A stretch of 64,000 bases of DNA from a virus: positions 104,333-168,332 of the IMG/VR virus record IMGVR_UViG_3300039183_000005. One strand, given 5' to 3'. Below the pieces are notes generated by a model. It made no database searches, was not told the origin of the DNA, and saw only the letters and a list, made by a program, of their open reading frames with translations. Shown here piece by piece: positions 26,166 through 34,909 of the stretch (its first letter is position 1; each line of letters opens with the position of its first letter). Both the position numbers and the translations under genes were made by a program.

Positions 26166-26381
26166 TTACGCAACGTTCATGTTCCTAGAATTTAATAATG
26201 CTTGCAAATATAATTCTGTAGGATTTTTCCCAAATTGTGATTCTAGTTCGTCTGCTATTTCCGTCAATGAAAAACAAATTGTTTTATCGTTGCAACACTT
26301 ACACTTATTACCAAGTGTTTGTGCTTCTCTGCAAATGTGTGGACGACCTTCATTTCGCTTACATTTCGTACATTTATACAT
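26166..26381 (-). CDS. Small zinc-binding protein
   Basis: AAGGAG lies eight bases before the ATG that gives MYKCTKCKRNEGRPHIC, so the longer frame is rejected. The 71-residue chain continues with CKCCNDKTIC, providing ample zinc ligands, and ends in a helical part. Unknown role. It follows the IMPDH-like gene by one base. Confidence 0.7.
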   Translation of the reverse strand: MYKCTKCKRNEGRPHICREAQTLGNKCKCCNDKTICFSLTEIADELESQFGKNPTELYLQALLNSRNMNVA

Positions 26382-26382
26382 A

Positions 26383-27414
26383 TTATTTTCTCCTTGGTAA
26401 TGTTTCGTCCATAGATAATGGACTAACAATTATACATGATACTTTTTCTCTTAACTGAGCAATATTTTCAGAACCCCCCATTGCTAACCCAGACTTTATT
26501 CCATTAGCACATTCAGATATCATATATTCTGTTGATCCTTTATCGTCAACTTCCATGGAGATTCCTTCTGGTGCTATATCTGGTCGTTCTGATGCCATTC
26601 TAGAACTCATTCCTCGATAGATTCTGTTACCATTTATTTTTGGTGTATCACTTGTACCTGCCAACATGTAACCAATCATGCAGGCATCAGCACCACCCCA
26701 CAAACTTTTGACCATATCTCCAGAACTTCTAATTCCGCCATCTGCTATAATTGCTACATCTGGATATTCTTCTTTAACGCAAGAGGCACAGTCAAGTATG
26801 GCTGACATTTGGGGGCAGCCGAAGCCAGTTATTATCCTTGTGGTGCAGGCAGCTCCAGGGCCGATGCCGACCTTGATAGCATCAACGCCGCAAGACGCAA
26901 AAGTGAAGGCAGCTTTTGGTGTACACACATTCCCAGCCATTAAAACAAACTTATATTGATCCTTAAGGCTTACAACTCTACTTATTGCATCATACATCTT
27001 CGCATGATCACCATGCGCAACATCAATGCAAATTACATTACACCCATTATCTAATAAAGTTTTTGCCTTTTTAAGTGTATTTCCGCGAATACCGATGGCA
27101 CATCCTATATTTTTTGCTCCCATAGCAATGGCCAGCTTGATTTCATCGACCTGTTTTACCAACTCTTTGTCGTCCGGCATATTGATATAACGAGTTAAAA
27201 TACCTAGACCGCTACATCTGTCCATGGTTGCTAACATTTCGTGTCCAGTTATTGTATCCATTGGAGCAGAAATTATAGGTACTTTAAGTTTTAAAAACCC
27301 AATTTGAGTAGATATGTCTGGGATTGTTCTTGATGATAGTGTTGAATATTGTGGTACAAGTAGAATATCGTTAAAGCATATTTTTTGATTTTGTTTGTAT
27401 TCGTATGTCCACAT
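26383..27414 (-). CDS. IMP dehydrogenase / GMP reductase family enzyme
   Basis: The 343-residue TIM barrel has the family hallmarks: FNDILLVPQ near the start, ISAPMDTITG, the catalytic Cys loop GIGPGAACTTRI, ADGGIRSSGD and YRGMSSRMA. There is no CBS-domain insertion, which fits GMP reductase or a CBS-less IMP dehydrogenase; residues seen do not separate the two. It would shift purine pools between IMP and GMP for phage DNA synthesis. Confidence 0.9.
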   Translation of the reverse strand: MWTYEYKQNQKICFNDILLVPQYSTLSSRTIPDISTQIGFLKLKVPIISAPMDTITGHEMLATMDRCSGLGILTRYINMPDDKELVKQVDEIKLAIAMGAKNIGCAIGIRGNTLKKAKTLLDNGCNVICIDVAHGDHAKMYDAISRVVSLKDQYKFVLMAGNVCTPKAAFTFASCGVDAIKVGIGPGAACTTRIITGFGCPQMSAILDCASCVKEEYPDVAIIADGGIRSSGDMVKSLWGGADACMIGYMLAGTSDTPKINGNRIYRGMSSRMASERPDIAPEGISMEVDDKGSTEYMISECANGIKSGLAMGGSENIAQLREKVSCIIVSPLSMDETLPRRK

Positions 27415-27423
27415 AATATTTTC

Positions 27424-27855
27424 CTATTTACTAAGCATTTCTATACATTCTGTACAAGTTGGTTGACGGAACTCAAGGCCCAACGGTAACGTTATCCAAT
27501 GGTTACATTTAGTTTTTACATGATCTCTATATCTAATTGATTTGCCAGCACACGCACACCAACCATCGTTGTGTTGTACACAGGCGATACATTCTGATAT
27601 TTTTTGTTTATTAAGAAAGATGTTATGTAAAGATTTGGCAGATTCTAACGCTGCTGACAAATCGTTAAATATTTTTTTATCCAATGAATTAATGACATCT
27701 TCTCTTCCACAGATTTCCCAACCAAAGTCAGTCTTACGGATAAAAGTACCAAGTCCGTCATGTATATGAATAGACCTATTTTGTTCTAGTAATTCAATAA
27801 GCCAATTTGGATCATGTTGTATTACTGATTTTTTATTTAATTTTGATTTATTCAT
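27424..27855 (-). CDS. Hypothetical protein with C-terminal cysteines
   Basis: A 143-residue protein. The first two thirds are alpha/beta without a recognised motif; the last third has CIACVQH, CACAG, a CNHW and CTEC, enough for one or two zinc sites. It overlaps the DUF262 gene by eight bases. Confidence 0.6.
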   Translation of the reverse strand: MNKSKLNKKSVIQHDPNWLIELLEQNRSIHIHDGLGTFIRKTDFGWEICGREDVINSLDKKIFNDLSAALESAKSLHNIFLNKQKISECIACVQHNDGWCACAGKSIRYRDHVKTKCNHWITLPLGLEFRQPTCTECIEMLSK

Positions 27856-28372
27856 TGTGCTGAATTTCCTTTGTCAATAGTACTCTGACTTTATTTAATT
27901 CATCTTCAGTGTGAATAGTGCCGCCGGAATTGATATCCAAATACCATTGAAGTACTTCTCTACGAGTTTTTAGATTGTTTACATGAAAACACAAATGGAC
28001 ATCAAACGGTTTGTCTACAAAATCAGAAATATATAGTCCACGAAAAACTGGAACTTTACCAGCCATAAAATCCAAACAAGCAGTGAGACGTTGTTTTCCA
28101 ACTACAAGTTCAAATGGTCCGTCGTATGAACCTTGCCATCCTGGGCAATTAAAGTAAAAATCTTTAGATGAATTTCCACCACTTAGAATAAATTCAATAT
28201 AACGAGATTGTTGCTTTGGAGTCCATACATGGATTCTTTGAAAATCTGGCTCTAAATTCAGTGGACATAAGTGTTCTTCTTGATACTTTTTTATGGTTGA
28301 TGGTAACGTATGAAGAAAGTGATGAACCGAATATACCGGTTGACTTATTTGTGGAATATCAGCAAATTTCAT
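27848..28372 (-). CDS. DUF262 / ParB-fold protein
   Basis: The 174-residue product has the DUF262 core: EPDFQRIHVWTPKQQSRYIEFIL followed by LVVGKQRLTACLDFMAG, where the VGKQR-T element is the nucleotide-binding or nuclease motif of this ParB-like fold. Full GmrS-type defence proteins carry this at their N-terminus with a GmrD HNH part; here it stands alone. It may be a phage nuclease-fold regulator or anti-defence factor. Confidence 0.78.
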   Translation of the reverse strand: MKFADIPQISQPVYSVHHFLHTLPSTIKKYQEEHLCPLNLEPDFQRIHVWTPKQQSRYIEFILSGGNSSKDFYFNCPGWQGSYDGPFELVVGKQRLTACLDFMAGKVPVFRGLYISDFVDKPFDVHLCFHVNNLKTRREVLQWYLDINSGGTIHTEDELNKVRVLLTKEIQHNE

Positions 28373-28381
28373 TGATATCTC

Positions 28382-28759
28382 CTATAATTCTATTCGTCTT
28401 ACCAACGAATGCCTTCTTTTTTCTGTTGGTTTTGTTACTGGCTTTGGCTTCTTGATCCTGACCTGACTGATTTGTCCGTCACCATTGGATGCAGTCACAG
28501 CACCACACATAATAAAAAACTGAGATGGACTAATTAAATCGATACCCATAGAGCGTGCTTTTTCGGCTTTGATAGATTTACTGTTTGCATCAGCAATTAC
28601 TAGAATGGTAGTTCTGCTTGTGACAGAATTGGTTACATCTGCGCCAGCGTTTAGTGCGATTGCTTGCATTTCCGAACGCGGTTTTGGAGATTTACCGGTG
28701 AAACAGAAAACCGCTTCTTTCAAGCAACCTGTGTCTTCGTTGATAAATTTTAAAGCCAT
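28382..28759 (-). CDS. Stand-alone BRCT-domain protein
   Basis: The 125-residue product has a single BRCT domain like that of NAD-dependent ligase: AVFCFTGKSPKPRSEMQA, AGADVTNSVTSRTTILV and KAEKARSMGIDLISPSQF, followed by a basic tail (RIKKPKPVTKP). BRCT domains bind DNA ends or phosphopeptides. Its stop and start touch neighbours in the operon with the DUF1257-like gene. Confidence 0.85.
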   Translation of the reverse strand: MALKFINEDTGCLKEAVFCFTGKSPKPRSEMQAIALNAGADVTNSVTSRTTILVIADANSKSIKAEKARSMGIDLISPSQFFIMCGAVTASNGDGQISQVRIKKPKPVTKPTEKRRHSLVRRIEL

Positions 28760-29172
28760 TACCTATATCCGGTTACAATCACTCTTTGGTGACCATTTGG
28801 GCAACGTTCCCTGGTAACACTCCGACCACGAGATTCTTGCTCTCTTCGAATTCTATGGTAGGCATAGTTTCCAGTTAGACTACCTATCCATTTTTTCCCA
28901 TATCGCCCTGAATCGTATTCAGAAATTATTGCTTCGTATTTACCATCTTCTCGTTTTACAAAACCAATATCATTAGATGCGGAACCAACGTGTTTGCGCC
29001 TAATTATAATATGGGCCTTTTGTTCTCGTTGATCACCATGGTATCCGAATAGATGTTGAGGAACTTCGTGGATTTCTATTTGACCAGTAGTCCATTTCCC
29101 CGTTTCAACGAGTGCGTCAATAAGTGAGTCTTGATCTTTGAATTCGGTTTGTACTTCACAATATCTGCTCAT
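28759..29172 (-). CDS. DUF1257 (Ycf35-like) protein
   Basis: AGGAT before the ATG at 29,172 fixes the start. The product follows DUF1257: an N-terminal helix (LIDALVETG), a Gly-rich HLFGYHGDQ, then IGFVKREDGKYEAIISEYD and YAYHRIRREQESRG, ending with a beta strand. The family is known from cyanobacteria and plastids (Ycf35) of unknown function. With DUF2997 and the Ycf46-like ATPase nearby, the phage appears to carry the whole conserved set. Confidence 0.78.
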   Translation of the reverse strand: MSRYCEVQTEFKDQDSLIDALVETGKWTTGQIEIHEVPQHLFGYHGDQREQKAHIIIRRKHVGSASNDIGFVKREDGKYEAIISEYDSGRYGKKWIGSLTGNYAYHRIRREQESRGRSVTRERCPNGHQRVIVTGYR

Positions 29173-29176
29173 ACTT

Positions 29177-29365
29177 TTAATCCTTATCAAAATCTATTAG
29201 AAAGTCAAAAAATTCACCATTTTCAGAGATCATTTCTGCTCTACCACAGGGATGTAAACGATTGAATAACTGGTCTGACAATGTTGCTATGACAAAGATT
29301 GCTTCTTTTTCTGTGAAAAAAAATCTAGTGGTTTCCGATATTCCTTTTCTATTCTCTACTTTCAT
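29177..29365 (-). CDS. Hypothetical protein
   Basis: A 62-residue alpha/beta protein (TRFFFTEKEAIFVIATLSDQ). Unknown family. It starts on the last base of the broken gene upstream. Confidence 0.5.
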   Translation of the reverse strand: MKVENRKGISETTRFFFTEKEAIFVIATLSDQLFNRLHPCGRAEMISENGEFFDFLIDFDKD

Positions 29366-30192
29366 TACAGTTTCCCCAGAGATTTTAGTAATCGTGCCCT
29401 CGCGAATGCATTCAGAGGTGGAGTTACCATCTCACTTTGGTGGACACAATTTATTTCACCACATTTGTTGCAGCAATACGGTTGGTCACCATCAAGGCTA
29501 CGACACCATGCTTCTGGATCATCACCGCAAGGAATAAACTCCTCATCATTACAGCAACAGAGTTCAGATAATTCTTCACATTTTGGACACATTTCTTCTA
29601 GACATTCATCGCAGAATTTTGATTCGGAAGCCCTGTCGTTTGTGCCACACATATCGCACCCAGCATTATTATTGTTTTCGTTTTCATAATCGTTTTCTAT
29701 AATTTTAACTGGCTTAAGTGCTACGGCGAATCTTGGAATATCTTTAGTTGGATCGAATGATTTATGTAAGCGAGCTAGTTCGCGAGCAACACCACCTAAA
29801 AGGCCAGTATCGAAATTAGTGAATAGTTTACCGCCAAGTTCAATTTCATTTCCGTATCCAGTATATTAGCCTGTCGTATAAGCCACGCCATCATGATAAC
29901 AACCACCCAAAATTACTTGTTTATCAACATTATGTGGTTCTGAAATGGGTATCACCGAGTCGATAGTCAAATCTTTTATAGCTCCACTCCAATTACAGTC
30001 TTTGGGTCTTACGCGAGTCAAACGACTCGCTGGAAGTTCACTGTGATTTATGTCGATGGTATTACCGGTTTTTTCCCAATACATCAATTTGTAATGTCTT
30101 CTGGTTTGTTCGTAATCTATTCCTGTTATTAGACAGACAACTTCATTATCATCGAATTTAGCTATAGCCAAGTCACCAATTCTAACTTTCAT
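29365..30192 (-). pseudogene. Gene split by an in-frame TAA at codon 109
   Basis: A 275-codon frame is interrupted by one TAA (29,866-29,868). Before it the product is a small beta-rich, KOW/SH3-like domain (MKVRIGDLAIAKFDDNEV). After it the frame stays open without a start codon for 72 codons (TGYGNEIELGGKLFTNFD), reaching an acidic linker and a Cys-rich domain (CDMCGTN, CDECLEEMCPKCEE, CCNKCGE). It ends ARARLLKSLGKL. It reads as one gene with a nonsense codon; a second product starting at the ATG at 29,652 is possible. Confidence 0.65.
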
Positions 30193-30207
30193 ACTCTGTC
30201 TCCAGTT

Positions 30208-31218
30208 TTACAAAATAACTCGCCTTTTAAGTTCACCAATGAATCCACGACAATCCTGTCCTTCAGCAGCAGCTTTATTGCGAATTGCTTCAAGAGATTT
30301 ACTGATACTATCTTTTACGGTAGCGGATTCAAAGTCTTTTGGTGTGACACCAGAATCCAAAAATGTATTTCGGAAGTCTACCAGCATTTTTTCAATTTCG
30401 CCGTCGCCGAAGATGTTCATAGACCTAAAGCGGTCTACATATTTCCGGAAGCACGAGATTGATTTCGGAGTTAGTTTCTTTGCATCGCTTTCATCTCCAT
30501 ATGGTTTACCGCTTATGCGTGCCGTCATAAGTTTACAAAATCGAATAGTTTCGTTACGCATAGAAGTCACGTACTCGCTTACGAAGTTGCCCACTTCGGT
30601 TTGCATTTGACGACGCAGCTCATTCTCTTTCTCGTCTTGCACTTTTTGTCGAGCAATTACTTCTTCAACACTGGTTTCTTCTATCGATCCTATACCAGCA
30701 ATTTTAAACGTAAACCAATCGAATTGAAATTTTGCCCGCAGGGCTTGTGGATTTGCCGGATAATGACCCCTTAGACACTTGTTCCAAAAATCTGGATGTG
30801 TTTCTCTTACTGTACGAACAAGATCATCGAAACGAGAAATGAAACTATCTACTCGTTCAAAAAATTCTTCTTTTAAATCTTTAATTTGTTGTTCCACTGT
30901 TGGGAGCATTTTTGCTGGAACAAAATGGGAGCTACTGATACCGAATGGCACAGACCACCTTTCCAGTGCTTTTCGAGCACGCTGTTCGATTTGGGTTAAA
31001 TGTTGTAATTCAGATTTTGGCACCATTAATTTGCGACCAAGATTGCATATTTCTTCTGGAAGTTTGTCTGGGTCGTATCCTATCTTTACTAAATCTGCGC
31101 GAGTAATCATTTTTCGCGCGCTCCACATACGAACTCTAAGGTTCACCAGTAATCCAACATCAAATAAGTTTATGGCATCTTGCTTTGTGTCTTTGTTTTC
31201 GGTTACAATTGTACTCAT
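30208..31218 (-). CDS. DUF3150 family protein
   Basis: The 336-residue product is a long, mostly helical protein beginning with an INLFDVGLLVNLRVRMWSAR segment typical of DUF3150, found in phages and elements next to MoxR/Ycf46-type AAA+ ATPases. It lies just downstream of the AAA+ gene here, so they probably form a complex. Biochemical function unknown. Confidence 0.75.
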   Translation of the reverse strand: MSTIVTENKDTKQDAINLFDVGLLVNLRVRMWSARKMITRADLVKIGYDPDKLPEEICNLGRKLMVPKSELQHLTQIEQRARKALERWSVPFGISSSHFVPAKMLPTVEQQIKDLKEEFFERVDSFISRFDDLVRTVRETHPDFWNKCLRGHYPANPQALRAKFQFDWFTFKIAGIGSIEETSVEEVIARQKVQDEKENELRRQMQTEVGNFVSEYVTSMRNETIRFCKLMTARISGKPYGDESDAKKLTPKSISCFRKYVDRFRSMNIFGDGEIEKMLVDFRNTFLDSGVTPKDFESATVKDSISKSLEAIRNKAAAEGQDCRGFIGELKRRVIL

Positions 31219-31235
31219 GTTCTCATCTTCCTTTC

Positions 31236-32795
31236 TTAATTTAAACTGATTTTTCTTTCACCAATTTTTGGCGGTGCAGTTTTTGGTGGTGGATTGGCAG
31301 GCTTAGCGTGATTAGCGCACCATTGTCTAATGTTTGCTACGCGACTAGCTTCTGTTTTTGATAAAGGTATAATTTCCGGAACAGCTTGTTTTAAGTGATA
31401 GGTTTTAAGTTGTTCCTTTTTCGAAAACGCCATTTTTAGACCAAGCTTAACAACTTGCTCAATATCGGCGCCAGTAAAGCCATCGGTTGATTTTGCCAAC
31501 ATATTAATGTCGAAATCATTTGGATCACGATTTCTTTTAATTAAATGTATAGTGAATATTTCTATACGCTCTTTTTCTGCTGGAAGATCAAGGCCATATA
31601 TTTCGTCGAATCGGCCTTTTCTGGAAAGTTCTGGAGGAAGTGATTGAATTTGGTTTGCAGTAGCGATTATGTATACCGAGGACTGTCTATCGTTTAACCA
31701 TTTTATAAATGATCCGAATAATCTGCGAGATGCCCCGCCATCAAAGTCGCCAGAGCCACCGAAACCTTTTTCTATTTCGTCTAAAACCAATTCGCATGGA
31801 GATACGCTTTCTATCATTTTAATAGCCTCTCGCATATTTCGTTCCGATTCTCCAACGAACTTGTTCATAAGATTGCCGACATCCATTGCAATAATTGGCA
31901 ACCCTAGTTCAGATGCAATAGCGGAAGATAATAGAGTTTTTCCGCATCCCTGCAATCCGACAAGCATAAGACCCCGTGGGAATTCAATGCCGAAATCCCT
32001 AGCTTCTTTTGAAAAACATGGACGATCTAACAAAACATGCTGTTTAATTGCGTCATAACCACCAACCAAAGATAGTCCGCCACTGGGCGGTTCAATATAG
32101 GTTAATAACCCAGATGCCCGAATTACTCCAGCCTTTTCACGAATAATAGTTTTGATTGCATCACCATTTAAGTCTTTATGTTTTCTTAATGCCAATGCTA
32201 CTCTATCGACAATTTGTTGAGAGGTCATACCCCTACATGCGTCTACAATTTTTGGGATAATGGTTTTGCTTGGTTCAAATTTAGTTCCATCAGATTTTGT
32301 TACTTCGCTACATACAAAATCGATTCGTTCATTAATTTGTTCATTATTTGGTAATGCGAAATCCATTTGAGTTATGTCGTGAGATAGTGATTTCGGGATA
32401 TCAAAATTAGGTCCGACCATAACTATTGTTTGTTGCACAGAAGCTACAATTTTTCGAAGTTCGTCTAGCCAGCCAATTACTACGTCGTATCGTGGATATG
32501 TTACGTGTTGAAAATATTCACCACAATCACGTAGGATGCAGATTGTTTTTTCTGGAAAATCTACTATGGCTTGTATATGATCTTCTACCGGGGCGGCTGG
32601 TACTACTTCGCAAACTTTGTTGCCATTTTCGTCGATCCATCCCTGCGCAATAGACCAAATATATACTTTACGATCTATCTTTTTCGCTACTTTCGCAATT
32701 TCGCTGATGGCACGATCTTTTTCGAAAGTGTCGACATGTAACAAGGCATGACCAGAACAACAGTAATCGGCAAAATCCTCACCAAAATTATTCAT
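31236..32795 (-). CDS. AAA+ ATPase, Ycf46/FtsH-like
   Basis: The 519-residue product has an N-terminal RecA-like inactive half (about 1-230) and a C-terminal AAA+ module: Walker A GLQGCGKT at 280-287, Walker B CELVLDEIEKG, the sensor IIATANQ, and Arg fingers in SRKGRFDEI. This order matches Ycf46, a remodelling ATPase. An AAAGGGA precedes the start. The run AAA+, DUF3150, DUF1257, DUF2997 suggests a protein-remodelling module. Confidence 0.88.
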   Translation of the reverse strand: MNNFGEDFADYCCSGHALLHVDTFEKDRAISEIAKVAKKIDRKVYIWSIAQGWIDENGNKVCEVVPAAPVEDHIQAIVDFPEKTICILRDCGEYFQHVTYPRYDVVIGWLDELRKIVASVQQTIVMVGPNFDIPKSLSHDITQMDFALPNNEQINERIDFVCSEVTKSDGTKFEPSKTIIPKIVDACRGMTSQQIVDRVALALRKHKDLNGDAIKTIIREKAGVIRASGLLTYIEPPSGGLSLVGGYDAIKQHVLLDRPCFSKEARDFGIEFPRGLMLVGLQGCGKTLLSSAIASELGLPIIAMDVGNLMNKFVGESERNMREAIKMIESVSPCELVLDEIEKGFGGSGDFDGGASRRLFGSFIKWLNDRQSSVYIIATANQIQSLPPELSRKGRFDEIYGLDLPAEKERIEIFTIHLIKRNRDPNDFDINMLAKSTDGFTGADIEQVVKLGLKMAFSKKEQLKTYHLKQAVPEIIPLSKTEASRVANIRQWCANHAKPANPPPKTAPPKIGERKISLN

Positions 32796-32849
32796 ATTCT
32801 TGTCCCTTTAAATCAAGCTATTTATAAAAAAAAGACACTTGGTTATGTG

Positions 32850-33062
32850 TTATTCTTCTAGCAAATTGCGCGCAGTAAACAATTCGCTTCTAGTCGCATC
32901 AGCATCAAAACGCAGATATGTTACTAGTATTGCTACATGATCCAGCAATACTTCGATTTCGTCTTTGTGCAGATGGGATTGTTTTCTAGTCATTAGGTCT
33001 GAATCAATATCGGCCCTATCTAGAATAACTCTTAGCCTGGCTGCGATCTTCTTTTTGTCCAT
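32850..33062 (-). CDS. Hypothetical helical protein
   Basis: A 70-residue charged helical protein (AARLRVILDRADIDSD; LFTARNLLEE). A TATAAT lies six bases before its AAGGT SD, so it may be near-leaderless from the promoter at 33,068-33,096. Unknown role. Confidence 0.6.
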   Translation of the reverse strand: MDKKKIAARLRVILDRADIDSDLMTRKQSHLHKDEIEVLLDHVAILVTYLRFDADATRSELFTARNLLEE

Positions 33063-33067
33063 ACCTT

Positions 33068-33096
33068 ATTATACGTGAAACCAAGTATTTTGTTTC
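33068..33096 (-). promoter_or_regulatory. Promoter before 33,062 gene
   Basis: On the minus strand TATAAT (33,068-33,073) follows CG and a 17-base spacer after GAAACA (33,091-33,096). A GTGAAAC...GTTTCAC inverted repeat spans the spacer and -35 region, so it may also be an operator. Confidence 0.55.
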
Positions 33097-33104
33097 ACCG
33101 AAAT

Positions 33105-33299
33105 CTAATTTTTTTCAGTATCGGTTATCGGAACTACAGCACCACTTTCGTTCCTTACTAAGTTAATTTTCTTCAACAGTCTCTTTTCTGTCTTGCAATC
33201 CGCTTCACAAAGTTGTTCCCAATGAGCGTTGCAAATGTTACGACCGATATACCTAAGCTCTGCGTAACATCTACATTTCGGAAACTCACATTGTTCCAT
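33105..33299 (-). CDS. Small Cys-rich protein
   Basis: A 64-residue product with CEFPKCRCYAEL, NICNAHWEQLCEADC and a basic C-terminal helix. The Cys/His set suits a zinc finger. Unknown role. Confidence 0.6.
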   Translation of the reverse strand: MEQCEFPKCRCYAELRYIGRNICNAHWEQLCEADCKTEKRLLKKINLVRNESGAVVPITDTEKN

Positions 33300-33304
33300 A
33301 TGAA

Positions 33305-33574
33305 TTATTCTTCAACTTTATCCGTTACGACATCTGGGTCCAAGTCTGTTTTGCTAATCTCGCCGCCGTACTGAACATCTCCACAATCCGATAAGACATG
33401 CCCCATTTTTCTAAGAATACTTGCACCCCTTCTTCTATCGTTTGTATTTTTCAATTGGTTTGCAAGTGATCCCATAATCCCTTTCTGAATAACGATAGTC
33501 GTTTCTCCTGTTTTTGTGTTGACTTCAATAATTTCGAATGCCGGATTGTTTCTATTTTTTTCATTACTAGACAT
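33305..33574 (-). CDS. Hypothetical protein
   Basis: AGGAG before the ATG at 33,574 fixes a start giving MSSNEKNRNNPAFEIIEV. The 89-residue chain is a beta hairpin followed by a charged helix and an acidic tail. Unknown family. The promoter at 33,641-33,669 serves it. Confidence 0.62.
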   Translation of the reverse strand: MSSNEKNRNNPAFEIIEVNTKTGETTIVIQKGIMGSLANQLKNTNDRRRGASILRKMGHVLSDCGDVQYGGEISKTDLDPDVVTDKVEE

Positions 33575-33640
33575 TTTTCTTACTCCTGTTTTCCGACTGA
33601 CTTTTATGGCCGATTGTACGTAATCGGCTCTACACACCAA

Positions 33641-33669
33641 ATTATACGCGAAATCACTTAGTTTGTTGC
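33641..33669 (-). promoter_or_regulatory. Promoter with downstream inverted repeat
   Basis: TATAAT (33,641-33,646) is preceded by CG and, 17 bases on, by GCAACA (33,664-33,669) on the minus strand. Downstream, at 33,609-33,628, GCCGATT-GTACGT-AATCGGC is a perfect inverted repeat in the leader of the 33,574 gene, a possible operator or RNA hairpin. Confidence 0.6.
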
Positions 33670-33745
33670 CAAATTTATTATTATGTATTTTTTAAATGTT
33701 ACTTTAAAACTATTGTTATTAAAATTAAAATACTTTTATTCTGCA

Positions 33746-33922
33746 TTATTCTTGATCTTCCAATATCATGCGAAGATGATCTCGTTCACGACGGGTAGCT
33801 TCTAAATCAAACATTACATACTTTAGTGTAAAACGTATGGATTGTAGTGTTTCAGTGTCCAGGCGACCATCTTCTAATTTTGTTATTAATTGTTCAATTA
33901 GTGTTTCGAGTTTATTTTTCAT
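33746..33922 (-). CDS. Small coiled-coil protein
   Basis: A 58-codon gene with AAGGA eight bases before its ATG. The product is one long amphipathic helix with heptad-like Leu/Ile spacing (LETLIEQLITKLEDGRLDTE), likely a coiled coil. Function unknown. Confidence 0.68.
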   Translation of the reverse strand: MKNKLETLIEQLITKLEDGRLDTETLQSIRFTLKYVMFDLEATRRERDHLRMILEDQE

Positions 33923-33936
33923 TGTATTATTCCTTT

Positions 33937-34143
33937 TTAATCATATATTGATGGATATGACAAAAACATATATGATGATAATTGTAAATGTTCTATGGCT
34001 TCTTTTATTTTATCGTAGTCGATAAATTTTTCTGTTATTGGTGATTTATTTACACAATCACATTCGCAAGACCAAGTAAATAGGGTTATTCGTCCACTTC
34101 CACCGCAATTTTTACATTTTGGGTCTGGTTTCCCGTTTGGCAT
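33937..34143 (-). CDS. Small DnaJ-type zinc protein
   Basis: A 68-residue product with CKNCGGSGR and CECDC, like half of a DnaJ Cys-rich domain, then an acidic helix. Unknown role; such small zinc proteins are numerous in this genome. Confidence 0.65.
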   Translation of the reverse strand: MPNGKPDPKCKNCGGSGRITLFTWSCECDCVNKSPITEKFIDYDKIKEAIEHLQLSSYMFLSYPSIYD

Positions 34144-34147
34144 TATT

Positions 34148-34909
34148 TTATTTTCCTTGTTTTTTATCTCGTTCCATACATGAAAAACAGTCCATTCCTA
34201 AATCCAGTTGTTCTGCCCTCCATTTCCAGACGTGTTTTCTTGCGTCGTAGTAGTCAATTTCGCCGAAGTGTTTCCACGGGAAATATCCCATAGGGCACAA
34301 TGTTATCATACCTGTTTCTATTACCATCAATTGCCCTGTTTCTTTGCAACACCCACAGCAAACTTCGAATTCACGACTTGATAGGTGATTATCCCATGCT
34401 CTTCCAAGCGGCAATAGCTTATTATCTGGAATATTTACTCCATAAATCAATTTAGCTTTTGGACTGTGTTCGCGATATAGTCGTTGTGCTCGTTTGCTGA
34501 ATTTCTGGTGCCATTTATCATCGGATATTGCCACAAGAACTTCGTCGCAGATTTCACAAACAGAATCTATTGATAATAGGAACTTATTCGTAGCCATTTT
34601 GTCGTAGGCCCATTGACCGTTTGTAACTATAGATGCTTTATGTCTACCAGATGTCAGAGCTATGAGAATTTCTGGATAGTCTGGAAGTATCGTGAACTCT
34701 CCACCCATTATGTTTATTCTTATGTTTTTCGGCAACCATGTGTTTAATAATTCGCAGTCTCGGATAGATAACTGACCTATACATTCAGGGCCAGACCTGA
34801 AACAACAATGAGAACACCGTTCGTTACACTGGTTTGTCACCCTAGCCACAAATTCATTGGTCCATGAATTATTGCTCCACTTACTAAACCAGTGATTATA
34901 CTTTGGCAT
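34148..34909 (-). CDS. Radical SAM protein
   Basis: The start is set at MPKYNHW. The 253-residue product has the CxxxCxxC cluster motif at Cys28, Cys32 and Cys35 (TNQCNERCSHC), a MGGEFTILPDYPEIL SAM-binding strand, and C-terminal cysteines (CCGCCKE, CPMGYFPW, CFSC) that could hold an auxiliary cluster. It is a probable peptide or small-molecule modifying enzyme. A paralogue with a nonsense codon lies directly upstream. No precursor peptide is recognised nearby. Confidence 0.85.
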   Translation of the reverse strand: MPKYNHWFSKWSNNSWTNEFVARVTNQCNERCSHCCFRSGPECIGQLSIRDCELLNTWLPKNIRINIMGGEFTILPDYPEILIALTSGRHKASIVTNGQWAYDKMATNKFLLSIDSVCEICDEVLVAISDDKWHQKFSKRAQRLYREHSPKAKLIYGVNIPDNKLLPLGRAWDNHLSSREFEVCCGCCKETGQLMVIETGMITLCPMGYFPWKHFGEIDYYDARKHVWKWRAEQLDLGMDCFSCMERDKKQGK

